Assembly (NCBI GenBank): GCA_958295665.1
Contig: OY282560.1
Location: forward strand, 99,611,930-99,675,929
Reading direction: 5' to 3'
DNA length: 64,000 bases
DNA from: Tipula vernalis
Lineage: Eukaryota; Arthropoda; Insecta; Diptera; Tipulidae
The notes under the pieces were generated by a model. It was not told where the DNA came from. It ran no database searches and saw nothing but the letters and a program-made list of their open reading frames with translations. Below are positions 48,094 to 60,141 of this stretch, piece by piece (position 1 is the stretch's first letter; each line of letters starts with the position of its first letter). Made by a program: the position numbers and the translations under genes.

Positions 48094-48939
48094 CTATCGC
48101 GCTATATGGCCTATTCGCCCACACCCATAACATGACAACTGGCCTGTTCCTCCCTTTCTTTCCGCTCCTTTACTCTCCCTACCTTTTTTCTTCTCTTGCT
48201 CGTCCCAATACACTATATTTAGCCACAACTCGTCCCTCGTCATCTTCTCGCACATCAATCTCCTCCCCAACATGTCTCGCAGCGCAGCATGCCTGCTACC
48301 ACTCATCACTGCCCTCACTACATCCTCCTTCTCTAATTTACCCTCTGCCAATGCCTCAATCTCTAAAAAATAACTTATAAGCGTCTAGCCCCTCTTCCTC
48401 TCCGTTGAGCTCACCACTTTCATAATCTCGAAAGCCGTTCTCCTCACTTTGAAATCCTTCACTAAGCTGTTTCTTAATTGCCTCCACGAATCGTTGCCTT
48501 TCTGCCTGAATTGCAACCATATTCGGACACTACCTTTCCATTTTGCCCTAATGGCTGCTAGCAGCGTCCGGTCGTCAACATCGTACAATTTCTTTATCTC
48601 TTCCACTGCATTCGCCCACTCTTCCACTTCCATGCTCGTCCGACTCTCCGGATCGAATTCTGGTAACATTCTTTCCACTTCACTCACCACCATGCTCAAT
48701 GACGTCCCTTGTATTTTCTTCCTTTTGAATTCTTCACTTCCGCTTTCTACCGCACTTAATTTTTCCTTTCTCACCGCTTCTTCCTTGAGCTCCTTGCACA
48801 TATTGCTCAATTCTCTCAACTCGTACTCCATCTTTTCCATCTTTACTTCGTACTCCCGTGATACTTCCGCTTCCACATGTTCCTTTTCCTCTTTTAATTT
48901 CCCACACTTAATCCGTACCCTCATCAACTCTTTCGCCAA
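48094..48939 (-). pseudogene. Gypsy gag, decayed
   Basis: Two pieces in different frames. The first (48939-48385) begins with a charged coiled coil (EYEVKMEKMEYELREL) and a capsid-like region (VRIWLQFRQKGNDSWRQLR). The second (48351-48094) ends in a zinc knuckle start, CYGCGRIGHIAR. A frameshift near 48370 separates them. Confidence 0.75.
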
Positions 48940-49069
48940 TTTCGCTAATTCTTTTTTTTTATTTCTGGATCCATTTCCGTTAATTATCCTCCCAATTATT
49001 GTTTAATATGCGGCGATTGTTCTTCGGCACGTGTTATTAAAAAAAAAATTCTAACCCCACATCTGAACT

Positions 49070-49373
49070 GTAAGGCACGTTAATACTTTCCACTCGATGA
49101 TCTCAAATTAATACAAACACTCATCGATCTGTTAAACTTTATAATTGTTATTTCTTTCTTTCACCGCGATTAATTTATTACTTGATTATTACAATATTCT
49201 CCGCTTTCTTATACCTTCACTTTCAGCAACACGATTCCAAATGCCAACACCTCTTCCGCCGCTCCCTGTCACCCGATGTGTGTAAATTCCATTACCCTTC
49301 CACCCGTACCACTACTCCTTACTACCCAGTATACCTTATGTCCACTGGGTTATCATCTGTCATTTACCCTACA
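49070..49373 (-). repeat. 5' LTR of the 44-49 kb Gypsy element
   Basis: 304 bp, matches 44413-44715; followed by the CTAT duplication. Confidence 0.9.
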
Positions 49374-49377
49374 CTAT

Positions 49378-49577
49378 CGTAGTTTAAATAATGATTTTTG
49401 TTAATTAAAAAAAAATTTTGTCACACTTTTATTGAATTTACCCACAGATTTATTAAAAATAAGGGCGCGAGATTTATTAAAATAAATCCGGCTGCAAGGA
49501 CCATAAACAAAGTGTCAACACAGCAAAATATTCACTTATAAGGTACAATTCACCGTTTCCGATATTCAGATACCAAA
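49378..49577. other. Spacer between two Gypsy elements
   Basis: About 200 bp, AT-rich, no feature seen. Confidence 0.4.
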
Positions 49578-49581
49578 GCTT

Positions 49582-49971
49582 TGTAATGGCCTGCTCACTG
49601 TATTATTACGTGCAAATAAATAAAACACATTTGCAATTATTTTATTAATAAACTATACACGTATTTTTTATTTATAAACTTTATAATTCATTTTATTTTG
49701 ATTTAAACTTTATTTAATTATAAATACATAAATAGTATGAATTAGTATTAACATTTTATTATTATATTTATTGTGGTGCAGTATTTTGTATCTCTATTAT
49801 CTGGTTGACGGGCTGTATTGAACTGTACTATCGTTGCATAACCAAAATAAAAAGCGATGTAGCGAACGCAAAAAATGTTGTACTAAAATTAAATGTTTTA
49901 GTCCTTTTTTAAAATATTGTATTATGACCAAATTAACCGCAAAATTAGTGTATTGCAAAACAATCACTACA
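49582..49971 (-). repeat. 3' LTR of the CsRn1-type Gypsy element
   Basis: 390 bp, TGTAATGGCC...ACTACA. Confidence 0.93.
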
Positions 49972-50093
49972 TCACCCCCCTTCCAGACATGTCTCCATTA
50001 ATAAACAATTTTGAAACTTTAAATTCCATCTAATAAAAACAAAATTATACTGATAATGAATAGAAATTTACATTGAAATTATTAACAGAACTT

Positions 50094-53000
50094 TTAATGT
50101 TTTTCGTTTTTAATATTTATAAAAGTTTCGATATATGCAGGTTTTAAACGGTCGATTGATATACTTTGCTCTTTACCATTAACGTCTACCACGTAATATT
50201 TCCTTAACCTTCGAATTATTTTAAATGGGCCATCATATGGAGGTTCTAAGCCAATACGTATACGATCTACACGAATGAATACAAATTCGCAGCTATCAAG
50301 GGAATTAGGTAAGCTAATGTACGTATCCTTTGGAAATCTGGATGGTGTTGGTTTTAAAATTCTAATTTTCTCGCGTAATAATTGCAAAAAGTTCGAAGTG
50401 TGAGATTTAGCTTTAGTAGCAGTATCTTCGAATGAAACTGATTTATGAAGGTTTGTGACAAATATATCACCTGGAACTTTTAACGTCTGCCCGTAAACTA
50501 GTTCCGCTGCACTACATTTTAGATCTTCCTTTACTGCCGTTCTCATTCCTAGTAAAACAAATGGAAGTTCTTCAGACCAATTTTTTAAATTTCCTCTTGC
50601 TCGTAGCGAATCCTTCAATTGCCTATGAACTCGTTCAATTAAGCTGTTGCTTTCTGGGTGATATGCTGTAGTACGAATTTTGTTACTACCTAATACTTTT
50701 ATTAATTCGGAAAAGATTTGGGATTCGAATTGAGATCCTCTATCAGTCGTAATTTCTGAGGGGCATCCGAACCGCGCGACGAATGATTCGATGAAAGCTT
50801 TTATAACCGTAGCTGCTGAATTGTCGATGATTGGTATAGCTCTGGCCACCTGGTATCGCGGTCGATAATGGTTAGTAAATAGCGAAACCCATGAGAAGGT
50901 GGGAGTGGCCCAACCAGATCCATATGAATTTTGTCGAACCTGCTATTTGGAAGTTCGAATGTCCCTATAGGCGATTTAACGTGCCTGTATATTTTTGATT
51001 TTTGACAACTCAAACAAGATCTAGCCCACGTTCCCACGTCCTTATTCATATTTGGCCAGAAAAATTTTCCATTCATGGCTTTTCGAGTCGCTCTTATTCC
51101 AACGTGAGATAAATTGTGAATATCTTCGAAACATTTTCTACGCATAGGTGAAGGTATATAAGGACGTGATATTCCGGTAGACGTTTCACAATGTAGATGT
51201 CCTTCTATAGTTTCTTTTCGTTCCAAAATCCAAGAGGACTTTTTCGGGCGATGGAGTAGTAATTTTAATTCTTCATCATCATTTTGAAGCAGAATTAATT
51301 TTTTAATGTCACATCCGGCTATATTTATCGCATTAATATTGTCAATTCCAGGTCGTGAAAGGTAATCTGCTACTATATTTTCTTTACCTGATATGTACCT
51401 GATGTCGCCTGTAAATTGGGCGATGTATTCCAAATGTCTTGTTTGACGTGGGATTCTTTCGGTGTGTGAATTTAATGCGGTGGTAAGAGGTTTGTGATCT
51501 GTTAATATTAAGAGATCATGTCCTTCCACATAATGCCGGAAATGTTTAATGGATTGATAAATTCCCAGAAGTTCACGATCGAATGCTGAGTAGCGCGTCT
51601 CAGCGGGCTGTAATTTTTTAGAGTAAAAAGCTAATGGCTTCCAACTAGCTTGTTTATGGTCGTATTGTTGTAATACAGATCCTATGGCAATATTAGAGCT
51701 ATCCGTAGTTATGCAATATTTAGCATTTGTATTTGGAAATGACAGTAAAGTAGTCGAGGCTAGTTTGGACTTAGCTTCCTCAAACGCTTCATTGATTTCA
51801 ATCGGCCAGCCGCTGAAATTTGCCTTTTGTTTACCCAGTTTTATCAACATGGAGAGGTGACTATAAATTGGAGCAAGGACACCAGCCAAATTGGGTATAA
51901 ACCGATTATAAAAATTAATCATCCCCAGGAATTTTTGGATTTGCTTAGTTGATGTGGGTTTAGGTAAAGATATTATGGCTTCTATTCTGTCTTTTGTTGG
52001 CAAAATTCCTTTTAGGGATATATTATGTCCAAGGAAATCTAACTCAGAGGTTCCAAATATGCATTTTACCGGTTTAATCTTCACATCGTACGCATTCAAT
52101 CTTTCCAGGACGGCTTTTAAATGAGACATATGCTCGTCTTTCGTTTTACTAGCTATTAAAATATCATCAATATATACAAATGCAAATGGCAGATCATTCA
52201 AAATGCAGTCCATGAATCTTTGGAATGTTTGAGCAGCATTACGCAAACCAAAAGGCATTCGTTTAAACTCAAACATTCCAAAGGGAGTTGTTATAGCAGT
52301 TTTATATATATCACCGCTTGCAATTGGTATATGATGATATGCCCGAATTAAATCGATTTTCGAAAAATATGTGCAGCCTTCTAAATTCATAGTAAAATCG
52401 TGCAAGTGTGGCAAAGGATACCTATCCGGAATTGTACATGCATTTAATAGGCGGTAATCACCGCAGGGTCTCCAGTCGTTATTATCTTTCTTCTTGACTA
52501 AATGGAGAGGTGAGCAAACCGATGAACTTGAAGGCTGACATATTCCTAAATTGATCATGTGTTGAAATTCCGACTTGGCAATACTAAACTTAACTTTGTC
52601 TAACCGCCGAAGACGTGAATAGGGTAATTGTCCACTTGTGTGCACGTTATGAACGACATTGTGTTTAATTTCTAAATTGAAATTTGGTGGTGACATAATT
52701 GCGGGAAAATCTTTAATAATTCTCCCAAATTCATCAGAAAACGAAAATAATCTGGGCGATATTGAATTAATCTGTGTAACGAAACCATTAGCCGGTAAGG
52801 TTGTATTTTCGTCTAAAACTCTTTTACCTTTTAAATTGACTATCAAATTAAAATGTGTTAAAAAATCGGCCCCAGTTATGGGATGACTTACTTTAGCAAT
52901 AGTAAATGCATATAAAAAACTACGACGTAACCCTAAATCAAGCTTGAGAAGTTTCGAACCGTAGGTCCTAATATGCGAACCATTTGCAGCAACAAGGAAA

Positions 53001-53197
53001 AATACTTTATTTTCCTTATGACCTGAAAAATATTTACGAGGAACAACGGAAATGTCTGCCCCAGTATCTATTAAAAAAGTTATTTTCAAATTTTTGCATC
53101 TAACAAATAATCGGCGGCATAAATTTAAACTACTAGTAGCCGCATTCGTAGTAGTCGAAATTATTTTTTTGTTTCGTAACTGCATGGTTTTACGCAC
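50094..53197 (-). pseudogene. CsRn1-type pol: protease, RT, RNase H, integrase
   Basis: One 798-residue frame with protease ([13 protein letters not shown]), RT ([47 protein letters not shown]), RNase H ([32 protein letters not shown]) and the integrase zinc domain and first core ([28 protein letters not shown]). It stops near 50801; the rest of the integrase continues in another frame from 50849 (ITTDRGSQFES, TTAYHPESNSLIERVH, C-terminal domain to 50094). All key catalytic residues are present. The one frameshift near 50830 is the only visible damage in pol. Confidence 0.92.
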
Positions 53198-53978
53198 CGT
53201 TTAGCTTTATCTTTAAATCTATAGTGATAATAACAAAAAGGAAACTTATCGGCTTGCTTTTGTGACCGTGTTTCACTATTTCGCCGATACCGGGAATTAT
53301 GAGGTGAATAACTATGCGAATATCATTGATTACGATAAGGGGACCTACCCCTACTGAAATTTTTGTTAACCCCTAATTCTTTGAATTTTTTGTTTACAAT
53401 TTCTTCAATTTGCTGAAAAATGGTTGAACTGTTGTGAACGACTGTTTCACTAACTTGAGTTGGCATACTCGTCTCATGTATTTTATCAGCCAACGTAAGT
53501 TTTTGATCAATATCATCGGTGACACCGCTAAAATAGATTTAATGTTTGTTGGTAAACCATTTAACCAAATTTGTGCCAGCAAATCTTTATTTACAGCAAC
53601 ACTAGTACCAGCTATGGTTTGTAGGCGGCGATGATACTGCGATGGTGTGTTATCACCTATGTCTACTCCATCAAGTAGAATACGAATTCTTCGATTTTCG
53701 CTCTCCGATAATCTTTCTAGTATCTTATTTTTTAAAATTTTATATTGATCGACGGTTGGTGGATTATTAATTGTGTCGGTAATTGTTAATATTACGTCTT
53801 CGGGTAATGAGATCAAAACGTGATGGTATTTAAGGTCGTCGGATTTTATATTATTCAATGTAAAAGTTGATTCGACTAGTGCAAACCACGTGGTTGGACT
53901 GCTATGGCAAAAACTTGGCATGCGAACCTTAGAAATAACTCCCGCTCCCGGTTTAATTTTATCTTCATTATCCGACAT
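53198..53978 (-). pseudogene. CsRn1-type gag with CHCC motif
   Basis: The ATG is at 53978 (MSDNEDKIKPGAG). The capsid-like part has PSFCHSSPTTWFALVESTF, LISLPEDV and LLAQIWLNGLPTNIKSIL. The frame shifts near 53410, and one in-frame TGA follows at about 53320. The end reads [18 protein letters not shown] (about 53170-53240), the Cys-His-Cys-Cys motif diagnostic for CsRn1-like gag proteins in place of the usual CCHC knuckle. Confidence 0.8.
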
Positions 53979-54843
53979 TTTGTTTTTAATATTTGGAAAC
54001 AATTACTAAAAAATTATATTTAATAACCAAATTTTGATGTATAAAAATAAAAATCTTAACCTCAAAATAACAAAAAAATATTTCAACTTTGAATTAATCC
54101 GAAAAAAAAAAATTTTGAATTGGAATTTTCCCGAAAATAGTGCACCACATACGTTCATCAACAATGAATAGTCACAACCAAATAATAATAATAATTACAA
54201 TAATAGAAATAATTATAAAAAAAAAAAATAATAATAATATAATAATTTAATGTTACTTGCGGTAAATTTACAAAAATTGGTTGACCTTGACTTGATGCAG
54301 GATAATCGTCGTCATTTTGTCGAATAATTGTTGATTTCTGCTGTAAATGTTGTTGTTATCGTTTGTATATAACCTTAGAATTTGCAGGATACCGGTTGCA
54401 TATGCAGATGTTGAATCAAATTTGCAAAAGATTGAAGAAAGCAAAATAAATCACCGTAGAAGTAGTACCTCAGACGACATATGTATATAACTTTCGTTCA
54501 AAAGGTTGATTTAATCCGCTATTATCAAAGTACACTATGATGATAATCCGCTACATGATAATACGCTATATGATAATACGCTATATGATAATCCGCTATA
54601 ATGATCCGCTACCTGACTTAAAATCTGCCAATAATACGTTTATCCTATTGTTTCTGCGTATAAATTTTGAATGCGTGCCGTCAAGTATAACCAGAAAAAA
54701 ACCAATTTAAATATTTGCAATTTATATCTGCACCATGATTTTAGATTTTTATTATTAGCTGAACTATGATTTTTATTTTTATTATTAATTGTCTACTGTT
54801 TCACTAATTAAATGTTTAATATTATGTATTATGTATGAGCTGT

Positions 54844-54860
54844 GTTCGGCGTGGTCACCA
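54844..54860 (-). other. Primer-binding site
   Basis: One base inside the 5' LTR, the minus strand reads TGGTGACCACGCCGAAC. The first eight bases are complementary to the tRNA-Trp 3' end (GGTCACCA), as in the CsRn1 group; the rest diverges, so the tRNA is not certain. Confidence 0.55.
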
Positions 54861-54861
54861 G

Positions 54862-55249
54862 TGTAATGGCCTGCTCACTGTATTATTACGTGCAAATAAA
54901 TAAAACACATTTGCAATTATTTTATTAATAAACTATACACGTATTTTTTATTTATAAACTTTATAATTCATTTTATTTTGATTTAAACTTTATTTAATTA
55001 TAAATACATAAATAGTATGAATTAGTATTAACATTTTATTATTATATTTATTGTGGTGCAGTATTTTGTATCTCTATTATCTGGTTGACGGGCTGTATTG
55101 AACTGTACTATCGTTGCAACCAAAATAAAAAGCGATGTAGCGAACGCAAAAAATGTTGTACTAAAATTAAATGTTTTAGTCCTTTTTTAAAATATTGTAT
55201 TATGACCAAATTAACCGCAAAATTAGTGTATTGCAAAACAATCACTACA
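54862..55249 (-). repeat. 5' LTR of the CsRn1-type Gypsy element
   Basis: 388 bp, nearly identical to 49582-49971. Confidence 0.93.
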
Positions 55250-55253
55250 GCTT

Positions 55254-57200
55254 ATACATTGTTGTAGAATTGTAAATATCACGTGTCCGGTTGTAAAGCG
55301 GTGTCGGTTTAATCATATGTGAATTCTCCATATCCAAATTAAATGATGGTGGTCGTTCTCTCGTTTTCAAGTTTCACGCGAATGGCAATAAAACGAACGC
55401 GGCTTGCTTTCCTCGTCTCTAACTATCACATATTAATCTTAGTTGTTGCCACATTAATTTAAATTTCTAATCTAAAGAAGAAGGGTCTAATCTAAATACC
55501 TACCAAAGGACTCAAAAAAGTACTAATCCACCCAAAATATCATTCCTGATATGCATGTCATCGTAAATAGATTATTATAAATTAATCGAGAAATTGTCTT
55601 CGGGGGTTGGTGAGCTTAGCGAACGGAGAGGCGAAGTCCCCTATCATTAAATAAAAAGACATTTTTTTCGTTTTTTTTTTTTTTTTAAATAACGTCTCAT
55701 ATTTCTTTTCAAATATTTAAAGTTTTAACAAATCGTATTCTCTTTATATAATGTAATAACTAAAAATTATAGTATTGATTTTAATAATATATAGTTTTTT
55801 TTATTTTTATTTAATAATAATATTTTTATTGTTATTTTTATTTATTTTTTTAATATATTGCATTTCTCATTTTAATTAAAAATTATGTTAACTGTTATCA
55901 CTGGTTTTTATTTATTTTTATTTTAAATCTTAATTCAAAAATTCTTTCAGGTAATATTAATAATATAAATATTTAATACAATTAATTAAAAACAGTTAAC
56001 AAAATAATACACAAGTTTTTATTTTTTTTACGGTTTTTAAGGCACGTTTTATAATTTTGTATTTTATAGGTGATGATTTTAGTTGTTTGCAAAATTATTT
56101 TGTATTTAAATTAAAAAAAAAATAACATAATAATATATATTTGTATGTAAAATAATAATAAAGCACCAACAAGAAATATAATACATATATGTATATGTAA
56201 TATGTACAATAACAATATATATTTACATAAAATTAAATTTAATATTTTACTAATTAAAAATTTTGTTTTTTTGTTTTATAGCTTAGCGGTAACTATTAAT
56301 ATTACTATTTAAAATTATTTATTGTTTATACAAAATAAAATTAATTTTTTAATAATATTTGTGTTTCTAAAATTAATTAATTAATTTTTTTTTCGGGTTT
56401 TTGATCAATGTGATCGAGTTTTTGTTTTTGTTTGTTTTTAAATATTTAAAAGGCTTAATTTTATGGTATTTACACAAATTGTTTTTGCTTCAAATTTATT
56501 TCATCGATGAGCCATCTAGCATGCACGCGGGGTTTGACATAAAAATATAGGAACTAATTGCCTATATAATTTTCTAGACTCAACATCAAAATTCATCCTG
56601 ATTATAACAATATAATAATGAAAGAATACTGTAATGGTTTTGTTTTATAAATCTCGTAAATTTTTTTTGTTTTCTCGTAAGGGCATACGGTGACATATAA
56701 AGTAACATTTTTAATTTGCATTACCAATCGAAAACTATACCGGAAACTAGTCTTTTAACATAGATTATCTCGTGTGTATTTTCGATGCCTGCCAAAACTA
56801 ATTTTTATACAACGATATAAATCTTTTATTTATTTATTATGCTATTTTAACATTTTAATAATTGCATTTAAAGTATGTAAATTGTATTTATTGCATTTAA
56901 AGTAAAATACATCCGCTAATTATAAATACATGTATTTATGTTCGATAAATTGTATATTGTATTGCACATCCCAGCGATATGTTTTACGAGAAAAGATCTT
57001 GGCGTTCATGCCATATGTTTAGATCTGTGTGGCGTGAAAATGTATCAAAATCCATCTGTTATATTTTTGTTTATTATTTTATTTACGTAACATTTATCTT
57101 ATACCTCTCATATATTTATTATATGTATTATATATATATATATATGTTTATATATATGTACAAATTAAATTAAACATTAAAATTCTATGCTCTTTCTATG
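55254..57200. other. Very AT-rich region 3' of Mitf
   Basis: No gene. It contains a small GC-richer island near 55600-55640 (GGGGGTTGGTGAGCTTAGCG), long poly-A/T tracts and TA-rich runs (57127-57145). The Mitf 3' UTR and its polyadenylation site must lie at the right end; candidate signals are many and none is decisive. Confidence 0.45.
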
Positions 57201-58104
57201 TCATGCATTCATATCAATATCATTTACAAGGGAATCTGTATCGGACGACGATAAAATTGAATCGACCGTTGAATGGTGTGGCGATGCCAATAAATTATTT
57301 GATGATAATATTGAATCACCGATAATATCTAAACCATTTTGATGCGATGACGATAACAATGGATCACCATGATGATGATGAAGATGATGGTGATTATGAT
57401 GATGATGATTATTGTGACTGTGACGATGTGGCGATGGTGAATGAGGTGAATTAAGTAAATGATGTGATAACATTGGATCACCGTGCACAGGATGTTCATC
57501 TTCCATAAAATCTTCTATTTGATCTATACTTAGGGTTGCCGCATCTGATACAACATCCGGCATCTATAATTGTGTAAAAACATAAAATATAAAATATTTT
57601 GGTTCAGATATATAAAATATAAAATACTTACACGTCCAATTTCAGACAGCAGTGATGAATGATTAGAATGATTTGGTGTATCTGGATAGGTTTTAGGTAG
57701 CGGCGAACAATTAAAATTTTGAAAATTAAATTCTGATACTGGAATTCCATGTGATTTGGCTTGAATCTCTAATTCCTATATAACAAATATAAAAATAAAA
57801 AAAAAAAAATTAAAATCAATTTCTATCGTTACATTTAAATACGAAGCTAAATTTACCATTACCTGAATCCGTAACAGTAGCCGTCGATTTTGATATTCCA
57901 TTTGTTTTTGTTTAGCCTCACTCTCCTTTAATCGCGACACCTCCATTTTTAAACATTTAATATAATCAACCGATGACTTAAGTATTGTACCTTTATTTGG
58001 CCGCACATCACGCACCACTTCATAATATGGATCATTATTTTTTGGTAACAATGTGCCAAGCTCTTTTATCCGATCGTTAATATTAAATCGTCGTCTTCTT
58101 TCAA
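57201..58104 (-). CDS. Mitf: Mitf (MiT/TFE bHLH-Zip transcription factor), last three exons
   Basis: DNA-binding factor for E-box/CLEAR sites that controls lysosome and metabolic genes; regulated at lysosomes by mTORC1 in this family. Exons: 58104-57863 ([18 protein letters not shown], basic region and helix-loop-helix with [16 protein letters not shown], then leucine zipper), 57775-57632 ([11 protein letters not shown], the segment that follows the zipper in MITF/TFE3) and 57563-57201 (C-terminus). GT-AG introns of 87 and 68 bp join in phase 0; the first exon needs one base from upstream. 248 residues are present here. The last exon holds a histidine-rich stretch and DPLLSS-like motifs matching the MITF family end. 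Upstream exons lie beyond 58.1 kb, probably outside the window. Confidence 0.92.
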
Positions 58105-59164
58105 CTGTAAAGATAAGAAAATTTTTTTTGTTTTGTTAATTTTTTGGTTGAAAATGAAATTAAAAAAAAAAAAAAACGAAATATTTTGGTTAACAATTGA
58201 TGACATCGATCCACTTTGCTATTGTTTATTATAAAAATTATTACTTGTTTGTAAATTATATATAAACAAAAAAAAAAAAATTTATGACATAAAAAATCGT
58301 GACAACGTTAATTTTGATATAATTTCAAAATTTTTAGATATAAAATACAAAAAAAACAATAAACAATTAAAATTTAATAAAATTATAAATTGCACAAGTG
58401 AAATTTTGCATACCATATATATCATACATTATGCGGGTTCATTTGTATATTAAGGTATCAGGTAATTATTAATAATTGCGAGCCCTTAGACGTCTAGTCT
58501 TGTATAAAATTAATATTTTTGCGTTTTTTTTAATTAACATTCGAGATACAGATTTTAATTAAATAGTGGAACATGCAATTAAGTAGAACATGACTAACAA
58601 TTAAATGTTGTTTTTGTTATTAGACGAGTTTATAGTTCCGGAAAAGAATTAGTGATAAAAGTGGTACAATTATTAATTATAAATTGCATGAATTTCGGGC
58701 CAGCCTAGGGAGCGTTTACATGGCTCAAACAGGAACCTTCCGATTCGCATCGTCATCAAATACAAATTAAACCATATATAATTCGATGGTCACTGAATCG
58801 AGAGTCTAATTCAACTGAAACGTTGCATGGTGTACGTAAGGCGATTTTGTCTATTATCCGATGAGAAAACCATATGTCGTGCGGTTCATCAAAATATAAA
58901 TCTTCCAGCAGAATTAAAAAACTAAATTCGTTAAACAGTTATCTCGGCCGCATAACAAATTCGCATTTCAAATATAATTCCGTGCATCCACTTAGCCAAA
59001 CAGAGTACTTAATGCTGGACAAAGCAAACCACCGTAATCGGAAATAAAATGAAAAAAACTTTTGCCTTGCGAGAGACCATTTATGTTCTTTAATATTCAC
59101 AAAAAGACTAAACTCTAATACATAAAAACAAGAGAGAGAAAAATAAAAATGCAAAACAAAACGC
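58105..59164. other. Probable Mitf intron, AT-rich
   Basis: The acceptor TTTACAG ends at 58105. Nothing else is seen up to the next element. Because no upstream Mitf exon is found to 64000, the intron or promoter distance is at least 5.9 kb and is filled with mobile elements. Confidence 0.5.
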
Positions 59165-59707
59165 CTACTTCACAGGGATGAAATTTACATAAATCCCAAA
59201 GTACTAAAATGTTGAGCAACAGAGGACTAAATTACGCTTTAAAGTACTTTTTAATTTTTTTGATGTGTTAACATAATATTTCAGCGATTGACGATTGTAA
59301 AAGTGGAGAAAGCGCCTCTCGAGGAAAAAAGTTAAAATGAGGCAACATGCAAAATGACATTTCTTATAAATGCGACGTAAGAAATTTTTGCAATCCGGTA
59401 ATTAAAAATGGTTTTTATAATCCAAAATTGGAATTATTTACAATTATTATCAATCTGGTAGTTAAAAATTGTGTTTACAGTTCAAAATTGGAGTTGTTTA
59501 TAACCATTTCGAACGTCAAATTAGCAGCTACCTCAGTTTAAAAATTTTCCACTAGGTAGAATCTGTGATGCTCCAATCGTCAATAGGTGTAACTAAAAGT
59601 GACAAAAGGGTATTTAAACTTTTTTCTTTTTCTTATGAGTGTTCAGTTAAAACGTTAAATGCTGATTTTGTGAAGAATTATAGACAGGTATTCTATTGCT
59701 AAATTAA

Positions 59708-59864
59708 CCAGGGCCCGAATTCCGGATCAATGACAAATGAGAATGAGAAATGACTTTATGTTTTATTTCGCCTACTCTAAATAAAAATGCAACCGACTAG
59801 TTGAAATAAAAAATCAAGTCATTTCTCATTATCATTTGTCACCGAACCGGAATTCAGGCCCTGG
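59708..59864. mobile_element. Small foldback MITE
   Basis: 157 bp with inverted ends of roughly 48 bp: CCAGGGCCCGAATTCCGG at the left and its inverse CCGGAATTCAGGCCCTGG at the right, sharing TGACAAATGAGAATGAGAAATGAC-type sequence. No target duplication is evident. Confidence 0.75.
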
Positions 59865-60141
59865 TCTTAGAAGTCGGCACAGATAATTTGTTTAGAATTA
59901 CGGGCTTCCCACATCAAGCACGAATTACGAATTACGTAAACATTTTTTTTAGACTTATGATATTCAAATCCCTTGTATGTATATACAATTTTTGCCTATT
60001 TATAATATTAATGTAATGTTTTCAATCTAATTAAATTTAGTTAATTCCGAAAATTACTTCAAAATTAGAGAAAAACGGAATTCGCTCGTAGTATGGCATT
60101 TTACATTTGAATTTCATTTTTCTCTGACTCTTTTTCTCTAA

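Larger units (their letters stand above)
44413..49373 (-). mobile_element. Decayed Gypsy LTR retrotransposon, 5.0 kb
   Basis: Two LTRs of 303 and 304 bp (44413-44715, 49070-49373), TG...CA ends, and a 4 bp duplication CTAT (44409-44412, 49374-49377), which is normal for Gypsy. Gag and pol are on the minus strand and are broken by many frameshifts. LTRs differ at roughly 20 sites by eye, so it is older than the neighbour at 49.6-55.2 kb. Confidence 0.92.
49582..55249 (-). mobile_element. Young CsRn1-type Gypsy retrotransposon, 5.7 kb
   Basis: LTRs of 390 bp (49582-49971) and 388 bp (54862-55249) differ, by eye, only by a 2 bp indel (GCATAACC versus GCAACC). A perfect 4 bp duplication GCTT flanks them (49578-49581, 55250-55253). 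A primer-binding site beginning TGGTGACC, as for tRNA-Trp priming in CsRn1/Kabuki elements, lies just inside the 5' LTR. The gag carries a CHCC knuckle. Low LTR divergence means recent insertion, yet gag and pol are interrupted. Confidence 0.93.

Noticed and set aside
46139..49006. Long plus-strand frames rich in Leu/Ser/Pro over the 44-49 kb Gypsy
   Set aside because: Antisense shadows of the gag and pol of that element, caused by its biased composition.
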